Source of the DNA: JAWVZU01 sp033722075
GTDB lineage: Bacteria; Pseudomonadota; Gammaproteobacteria; Xanthomonadales; SZUA-38
Assembly (NCBI GenBank): GCA_033722075.1
Contig: JAWVZU010000037.1
Coordinates: 1-20,043, forward strand
Direction: 5' to 3'
Length of the DNA: 20,043 nt
The notes beneath the pieces are model-generated. The model saw only the letters and a list, made by a program, of their open reading frames with translations. It did not search any database and was not told where the DNA came from. Position 1 is the first letter of the stretch; each line of letters opens with the position of its first letter. The position numbers and the translations under genes were made by a program. Below are positions 16,101-20,043 of the stretch, in pieces.

Positions 16101-17581
16101 GTTACCGCCAGGTCGGTGGCGTCGTTGATCGTGTTGCCTGAGCCGTCAACGAGCGGCATGGAGACCAGCTGATCGCCGTCCAGCCAGGCGACCCCTGAAC
16201 CGTAGATCGCGGTCCATAGGCGATTGTCCAGGTCCCTGGTCACCACCCAGACATCATTGCGCAGAGGTCCGCCAGGCATCCCGATCCGTGTCCTGATCGC
16301 GGCTCTCTCGCAACAGCGCATCAGACCGTTGTTGGTCGCCAGCCAGACGCCGTCCTCGGCCTCGGCCAGATCCCAGATGCGCTGGGCGCCGAAGGCGGGC
16401 TCGTAAACCTCGATCTCCGGCTCGCCCGGTCGAATGCGACTCAGGTGGCCGGAGTAGGTTCCGGACCAAAGCGTGCCGTCGGAGGTCTGCAGCACGGCGT
16501 GAACATCGGTCTGTGTCACCAGATCCGTCCTGCCAGCCACGGCGGCATAGTGGGTCATCGCGCGCCACCGGGGCGGCAGGGTGAAAAGACCTTCGCCATA
16601 GGTGCCGACCCAGAGAATCCCGCTTGCGTCGCGGAAGAGAGAAGAGACGTAGGGTTGTCGGATGGCCCCGGGCTGGTTCCGGGAGGAAAAGCGCCTCAGC
16701 CGGCCGGTGGTCGGATCAAGCAGGTTCAGTCCGTTGTAGGTGGCGACCCAGAGCATCCCGGTGCCGTCGATCAACAGGGCATTGATCAGGTCGTCGGTGA
16801 GGCCTTCCGGGTCTTGAGGATCGCGGACGAAGCGTTGCTCCGAGGCATCGTCCGAGTCGTAGCGGATCAGGCCCTGATTCGTGGTGCCCAGCCAGAGGAC
16901 GCCCTCGTCCCCGGGCAGCACGCGCCAGATCGGCTCATCCACCGGCAGACCATCTTCGCCGGGCGCAGGGGACAGTTCGCCGCTGCCGGGATCGAACTCG
17001 AACAGTCCGTCTCGGGTTCCGACCCACCAGCGGCCGGCATCGTTAGCCAGGTCGTTCACGCCGCCGGGGCGGGGGACCAGCGATTGGAGGCGGTCGGTCC
17101 GGGGCGAATGAAGTCCCAGGCCGGATTGGGAGGCGATCCAGATTCGTCCCTCCGGGTCCTCATAGATCTGCCTGACTCCGTGATTCGATCCGCCGCTGAG
17201 CTCGGTGGAAATGCGGGTGACAGTGCCGGTCGATGGGTCGAAACGGTCGATGCCGCCTCCTTCCAGTCCGGCCCAGATCCGGCCTGCGTCGTCGATGATC
17301 AGGCTGGTGACGAAGCTCGACTGGGCGCTTTCCGGTGCGTCGGGTGAAGGGGAGACGTAAAGGAACTCCGCGCCGTCGTATCGATACAGGCCGGATTCGG
17401 TGCCGATCCAGATAAAGCCGCTCGGGCCCTGAGCGATTGCAGTCACACGGTTGGCGCCGATGCCGCCCTCGACGGGGATGTGCTTGAAGAAGGGCTCCGG
17501 CGAAAATCCGAGTGCGGGCGTGGCGCACAGCAACGCGGCGGTCCAGAGCAAGCTATTGAGGAATGCGCGTCTGCTGCGCAA
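13127..17581 (-). CDS. Propeller-Y_Y_Y-PAS-PAS-GGDEF-EAL membrane sensor of c-di-GMP metabolism
   Basis: This is a 1484-residue protein. Order: signal peptide (1-25); about a dozen two-component-regulator propeller repeats (45-640, repeated IWIGT, LWVGT and LWVATxNGL strands); Y_Y_Y domain (about 690-748); membrane segment (about 756-774); two PAS domains (790-910 and 925-1035); GGDEF (1036-1205); EAL (1220-1465). The EAL side looks catalytic for cleaving c-di-GMP: E1250, N1309, E1344, D1371/D1372, K1392, E1428 and Q1448 are present. The GGDEF motif is intact (1122-1126), but the usual first metal aspartate is Asn in FLNIDGF and the RxxD inhibitory site is missing. It is therefore probably mainly a phosphodiesterase. 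The start is TTG 17581, just before the signal peptide; no ATG or GTG lies between it and the upstream in-frame stop. The ligand is unknown. Confidence 0.93.
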   Translation of the reverse strand: MRSRRAFLNSLLWTAALLCATPALGFSPEPFFKHIPVEGGIGANRVTAIAQGPSGFIWIGTESGLYRYDGAEFLYVSPSPDAPESAQSSFVTSLIIDDAGRIWAGLEGGGIDRFDPSTGTVTRISTELSGGSNHGVRQIYEDPEGRIWIASQSGLGLHSPRTDRLQSLVPRPGGVNDLANDAGRWWVGTRDGLFEFDPGSGELSPAPGEDGLPVDEPIWRVLPGDEGVLWLGTTNQGLIRYDSDDASEQRFVRDPQDPEGLTDDLINALLIDGTGMLWVATYNGLNLLDPTTGRLRRFSSRNQPGAIRQPYVSSLFRDASGILWVGTYGEGLFTLPPRWRAMTHYAAVAGRTDLVTQTDVHAVLQTSDGTLWSGTYSGHLSRIRPGEPEIEVYEPAFGAQRIWDLAEAEDGVWLATNNGLMRCCERAAIRTRIGMPGGPLRNDVWVVTRDLDNRLWTAIYGSGVAWLDGDQLVSMPLVDGSGNTINDATDLAVTSDGHIVAATYRHGLFRLDRGGEKFQPLATPPLGAPVNEIAVDATDRLWIGTRGNGLVLVDPVRPVHFRTHAGLPSNTINGLASDGRDLWVATDNGLARIDLQHLGVVRLAGLPDRRINHHSLRLGKDDSLLIGTRSGLYHIGPDYFEPPIDDPPVLMSNIFVAHEQTTAKPRQPLVVDHDRNEVRLEYRALDYLAADLIRYRHRLAGFEDDWRPSDGSAVYTGLPAGDYRFQFQAQMVDGRWLSGDAPLEIRVAPAPWRSSLAYLAYALALGGFAWLGIGNYRARLRAERQEHASVRSSKERLDLALWGSGDWLWDWEPDRDFAYCPQLAELLDIPSQAGEMRASDLVEAIEGSAIRARFREEVAKVRETGQTDIAAPFRDANGEVRWLRFRGRVVEQDDHSRMLRVTGTCRDITDWKDAETRLKLAARILENSRDAVAVLDLDGRFLEVNQAFERITGYTRDEVQGRPATILNSDRHDPDLGVRIRDALRERGEWSGEIWEKRKDGEVFLSMMRLSHVTDDVGRATHWVAVFADITRRRKSEEELRYLTNYDSLTGLPNRTLFNERLTYALTRRKQGESLVVCFLNIDGFTSINESLGLGAGDLVLRRIAGRLKALFGERDTIARLGGDEFAALIERPAEREQTVQRIQAILDAINEPMDLGDSVLRVTGSIGLAVHPAHGDDPATLVRHAHTALRAAKRRGSGRFEFYDPGMSEAAADRMQMALALAEATENGSLELHYQPKIDMQSGRVAGVEALLRWHNPGGDLISPETFIPLAEERGLIGSIGRWVMDQACHRLAELDSKVPEQLTMAVNLSARQIDEDDLVEAVAEAAQRWGVEPKRLRLELTESAVMETAGRSVDLLRRLKRLGVVLVMDDFGTGYSSLSYLNRLPLDQLKIDKSFVRNIQDDRVAAAIVRAVLSMASDLGLMVTAEGVERPEQLEFLKGTSCREVQGFLFSEPLPFDELVSFLSAAGRNLLARAACNEVSPN

Positions 17582-17649
17582 GGAATTACGCCCCTGGCAC
17601 TGGCTGGACCTCAGATCTTATGTGTGAAACTCTCAACAATCCATTCCGG

Positions 17650-17874
17650 TCAGGCTTCCGGCGGGTCGCCCGAGGGATCTTCCGCGGCCTTCCGCCGCTT
17701 CGATTCCTGGACCCGTCGAATCTGTCGTTTCGCCGTGGGATCGGCGATGAAACCGAACAGGGCGGCTGCGGCAAGGACCGCGGCCTTGTCCCCGCGTCGC
17801 GCCCATCGAACCAGCAGGATCATCCCGACGGCCCCGGCCAGCACCATGAGAACCAGCGCAATTTCCGTGATCAT
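17650..17874 (-). CDS. Small hypothetical membrane protein
   Basis: I do not recognise this 74-residue protein. It has one clear N-terminal membrane segment (ITEIALVLMVLAGAVGMILLV, about 2-22), a short charged turn (RWARRGDK), a second moderately hydrophobic stretch (AAVLAAAALFGFIA) and a basic then acidic tail (KRQIRRVQESKRRKAAEDP). ATG 17874 has a GAGGGGG ribosome site at 17881-17887. It lies 13 bases after the MocR-type gene on the same strand, so it is probably co-transcribed with it. The start site, the hydrophobic pattern and the spacing support a real gene. Confidence 0.72.
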   Translation of the reverse strand: MITEIALVLMVLAGAVGMILLVRWARRGDKAAVLAAAALFGFIADPTAKRQIRRVQESKRRKAAEDPSGDPPEA

Positions 17875-17887
17875 CCGTCCGACCCCC

Positions 17888-19339
17888 TCAGCGCATCCTC
17901 GTGATCAGACTGCCCAGCGTCTTCAGGGCCTGTTCTACGTCTTCGGTCCATGGATGCCCGTAGCTCAGCCGGATGAAATTCCGGTAGCGGTCGCTGGGTG
18001 CGCTGATCAGCCCCGGTGCAATGCTGATGCCGTGGTCCAGTGCGGCATTGAACACGGCTGCCGAGTCATGGCCTTTCGGTAGTTCGATCCAGAGCACCGA
18101 GCCACCGGCCGGGTGCGATACGCGGGTCGCGGCCGGAAAGTGCTCAGCGACGAGGGCGCTCATCCGGTTGGCGTTGCGCTCCAGGACCGGGAGCAGCCGG
18201 CGAAGGTGGCGTTCGAACTCGCCGCTGGCGAGAAAGTCGGCCAGGGTGAGTTGCTGAAGCAAGCCGGAGGAACAGGACAGCGATCGCTTGTGGCGGCGGG
18301 CCGCTTCTCCGTACTTGCCCGGCAGCAGCCAGCCGATTCGATAACCCGGGGCGACGGTCTTCGAGAAGGATCCGCAGGTCAGCACGAGGCCCGACCGGGA
18401 AAGGAACTGCGCCGGTCGCGGTCTGCTGCCCGCGTAGAGCAGGTCGCCATAGACGTCATCTTCGATGAGCGGAATGCGCCGTTGCTCCAGCAGGGCAACC
18501 AGCTCTCGCCGGTAGTCGTCCGTCGTCGCCGCGCCCAGGGGGTTGTTCAGGACCGACGAGAAGATGCATGCCGCCACCCGATGGCGATCGAGGGCGCGCT
18601 CCAGCGCGGACAGGACGATGCCCGCAGTGGGGCAGGTCTCGATTTCCAGGGCCAGCATCCCGTTGGCTTCCAGAAGCTCCAGCAGGCCGTGATAGGTCGG
18701 TGATTCCACCGCCACGACATCGCCGGGCTTGCATACCGACAGGAGGGCGATCGAAAGTGCCTCCTGTCCGCCGTTGGTAATCAGGATGTCTTTGGCCGGG
18801 ATATCCCCCCCGAGTTGCAGAAACCGGTGGGCCAGTTGCCTCTTGAGGGTGGGCTCTCCGGTCATTTCCGCATAGCCCAGGGAGCGGTCCTCCGACCGGG
18901 TCATGATCCGTCGCATCGTGCGGTGGAGAGCCTTGCTGGCCGGCAGGGCCATGCTGGGATTGGCAATGCCGAAGGGAACGTAGCCCGGCCTGTGAATCGC
19001 CTCGTAGACCCGTTCGACCAGGGAAAGTCGATTGACCGGCCGAGGCTCACAGGACTTGCAGCCGGGCCGCACCAGCTCACGCCGTTGCCGGGCCCGCACG
19101 TAGTAGCCCGACTTGGGCCGGGCCTCGACCCGGCCATGACGCTCGAGTTCGATATAGGCCTGGCGCACCGTCGGGATGCTGACCTCGAGCGTCCGGCTCA
19201 TCTTGCGCAGGGAGGGCAGCCGGTCCCCGGGCCGCAGGTCGCCACCTTCGATCCGGTCTCCGATCAGGTCCACCACCTGTTGATAGAGAAACTCGGTTCT
19301 CTCGGGATCGACGGCGAGGGTCATCTGTGCATATTGCAT
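17888..19339 (-). CDS. MocR-type regulator: GntR wHTH fused to a fold-type I aminotransferase domain
   Basis: This is a 483-residue PLP-dependent transcription regulator. The winged helix at about 15-80 has LYQQVVDLIGDRI, GDRLPSLRKMSRTLEVS and PTVRQAYIELERHG, all GntR type. After a Cys-containing linker (GCKSC), the aminotransferase-like domain shows TNGGQEAL, ESPTYHG, NNPLG, IEDDVYGD and the PLP-binding lysine in CGSFSKTVAPGYRIGW (K327 from ATG 19339). Such proteins usually sense an amine, an amino acid or PLP and control a neighbouring transporter or enzyme gene; a DMT transporter lies divergently. ATG 19324 is also possible (478 residues). Neither start has a ribosome site, and the promoter at 19358-19387 implies a very short leader. 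The open frame reaches 19789 but would read through that promoter. Confidence 0.93.
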   Translation of the reverse strand: MQYAQMTLAVDPERTEFLYQQVVDLIGDRIEGGDLRPGDRLPSLRKMSRTLEVSIPTVRQAYIELERHGRVEARPKSGYYVRARQRRELVRPGCKSCEPRPVNRLSLVERVYEAIHRPGYVPFGIANPSMALPASKALHRTMRRIMTRSEDRSLGYAEMTGEPTLKRQLAHRFLQLGGDIPAKDILITNGGQEALSIALLSVCKPGDVVAVESPTYHGLLELLEANGMLALEIETCPTAGIVLSALERALDRHRVAACIFSSVLNNPLGAATTDDYRRELVALLEQRRIPLIEDDVYGDLLYAGSRPRPAQFLSRSGLVLTCGSFSKTVAPGYRIGWLLPGKYGEAARRHKRSLSCSSGLLQQLTLADFLASGEFERHLRRLLPVLERNANRMSALVAEHFPAATRVSHPAGGSVLWIELPKGHDSAAVFNAALDHGISIAPGLISAPSDRYRNFIRLSYGHPWTEDVEQALKTLGSLITRMR

Positions 19340-19353
19340 TCGTAAAAATGTGT

Positions 19354-19372
19354 ATCTGTTATATACCCAGAT
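19354..19372. promoter_or_regulatory. Candidate operator palindrome over the MocR promoter -10
   Basis: ATCTG (19354-19358) and CAGAT (19368-19372) form an inverted repeat with nine bases between. It covers the -10 of the minus-strand promoter, a position suited to autorepression, and lies upstream of the small ORF and transporter. The arms are short, so chance is possible. Confidence 0.4.
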
Positions 19373-19387
19373 CAGGCGTATAGTCAA
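19358..19387 (-). promoter_or_regulatory. Sigma-70 promoter of the MocR-type gene
   Basis: On the minus strand TTGACT (19382-19387) is a good -35. It is followed after 16 to 18 bases by overlapping -10 choices, TATATA (19360-19365) or TATAAC (19358-19363). Transcription should start near 19350, giving a leader of only about 11 bases to ATG 19339 or 26 to ATG 19324. A weak plus-strand -10, TATAGT (19379-19384), overlaps its -35. Confidence 0.65.
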
Positions 19388-19421
19388 TTGCACATTCCAA
19401 GCATCCCCCACGGAGTAAGCG

Positions 19422-19601
19422 ATGTACTGCGGTGAATGCGTCGACAAGCTGAACGCGAAACCCTGGTCTTTCGCGTCGGGAACCGTGGAGCGCTGGCCCG
19501 CTCGAGCGTTCGGCAGCCTGGCGTGCGCCTTCTTTCGCCGCCAGCGCCGGCAGGCACTTCGGGCCGGATTGCTGGTCGGTGGTCCCGGTGAGAAGCACTG
19601 A
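19422..19601 (+). CDS. Small CxxC protein coupled to the DMT transporter gene
   Basis: This is a 59-codon ORF that I do not recognise. It starts MYCGECVDK with a CGEC pair, contains a weakly hydrophobic ARAFGSLACAFF followed by a basic RRQRRQALR, and ends GGPGEKH. ATG 19422 has a CGGAG ribosome site at 19411-19415 with normal spacing. Its stop TGA shares a base with the transporter ATG (TGATG), so ribosomes could pass straight to the next gene. It may be a real small protein, perhaps metal-binding, or a leader ORF that sets transporter expression. No homology can be claimed. Confidence 0.6.
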   Translation: MYCGECVDKLNAKPWSFASGTVERWPARAFGSLACAFFRRQRRQALRAGLLVGGPGEKH

Positions 19602-20043
19602 TGTCGAATCTCTGGCTCTACACCATCACCGTCCTGTGCTGGGGCAGTTCCTGGTTTGCGATCAACTTCCAGCTGGGCGTGGTTCCGCCTGAGGTCTCGA
19701 TCGTCTATCGGTACGCGATTGCCGCCTCGCTGCTGTTTTCCTGGTGCCGCTGGCGGGGAATCCGGCTGAACTATGGGCTGCGTGATCATCTGACCTTCGT
19801 CCAGTTCGGACTGCTCCTGTTCGGGTTGAACTACATCGCGACCTACAGCGCTCAGCAGTACATCACGTCCGCCCTGAATGCGGTCGCGTTTTCGTCCATG
19901 GTGTGGATGAACCTGCTCAATGCGCGGTTGTTTCTACGGGTGACCCTCGACCGCCGGGTGATCGTCGGTGCTGTCCTCGGTATCGTCGGCCTGGTACTGA
20001 TCTTCTGGCCGCAGCTTCGCCAGCTGCACTGGGGTCACGCCAC
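19601..20043 (+). CDS. DMT-superfamily (EamA-type) transporter, 5' part
   Basis: The first 147 codons are in the window and the gene runs off the right edge. The start MSNLWLYTITVLCWGSSWFAINFQ is a typical EamA opening (WGSSW and FAINF in the first helix). About five hydrophobic helices follow, with VSIVYRYAIAASLLF, ITSALNAVAFSSMVWMN and a GAVLGIVGLVLIFWP block, all usual in the first EamA repeat. The family exports or imports small metabolites, often amino acids. It is divergent from the MocR-type gene, which probably controls it, and coupled to the CxxC ORF. The substrate cannot be told. Confidence 0.88.
   Translation, partial: MSNLWLYTITVLCWGSSWFAINFQLGVVPPEVSIVYRYAIAASLLFSWCRWRGIRLNYGLRDHLTFVQFGLLLFGLNYIATYSAQQYITSALNAVAFSSMVWMNLLNARLFLRVTLDRRVIVGAVLGIVGLVLIFWPQLRQLHWGHA

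Noticed and set aside
13595..16141. 848-codon open frame on the plus strand opposite the GGDEF/EAL gene
   Set aside because: It is antisense to a gene with clear domains, has no domain logic of its own, and such long frames are common opposite GC-rich genes.
19340..19789. N-terminal extension of the MocR-type frame to 19789
   Set aside because: It would read through a good promoter and the CxxC ORF and transporter start, and the winged helix begins right after ATG 19324.

Overview
The window is GC-rich, densely coded bacterial chromosome. It holds 14 chromosomal genes that I can support plus a partial gene at each edge. Complex I genes, an OmpR-type two-component system, a propeller-PAS-GGDEF-EAL protein, a PspA homologue and a MocR regulator together suggest a high-GC gammaproteobacterium, perhaps of the Chromatiales/Lysobacterales (Wenzhouxiangella-like) type. 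The lineage is an inference from gene content. No rRNA, tRNA, CRISPR array, insertion sequence or phage gene was seen, and no gap without a gene exceeds about 170 bp.

Layout. (1) 1-1589 (+): end of nuoM, then nuoN, the last genes of a complex I operon. (2) 1616-5749 (-): a tight three-gene operon, read as GlpD-type dehydrogenase, then a DAG-kinase-family lipid kinase, then an alkylglycerone-phosphate-synthase-type FAD enzyme. Both junctions overlap, and it looks like a glycerolipid or ether-lipid module. (3) 5919-6215 (-): a small secreted ComEA-type helix-hairpin-helix protein with its own terminator. Divergent from it at 6378-7679 (+) is an exported M20 metallopeptidase. (4) 7719-12982: a response regulator and an unusual histidine kinase (-), divergent from a three-gene operon (+) of a PspA/IM30 homologue, an unrecognised multi-span membrane protein and an exported vWA-domain protein. 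Two TGTAAA boxes 11 bp apart lie between the two arms. This is the best candidate in the window for a little-described system, probably for envelope stress. (5) 12983-13126: a repeat-rich convergent junction with two near-identical 33-bp direct repeats around two palindromes. (6) 13127-17581 (-): a 1484-residue membrane sensor joining an extracytoplasmic propeller to c-di-GMP domains. (7) 17650-20043: a small membrane protein and a MocR-type regulator (-), divergent from a 59-codon CxxC ORF translationally coupled to a DMT-family transporter (+, cut by the window edge). A clear promoter with a palindrome over its -10 lies between the arms.

How the parts may work together. In region 4 the kinase probably senses an envelope condition and its regulator may control the pspA-membrane-vWA operon through the tandem boxes. 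In region 7 the MocR protein probably controls itself and the transporter. In region 2 the three enzymes share glycerol-3-phosphate/DHAP and lipid-phosphate chemistry. These links come from gene order and family knowledge, not from direct evidence.
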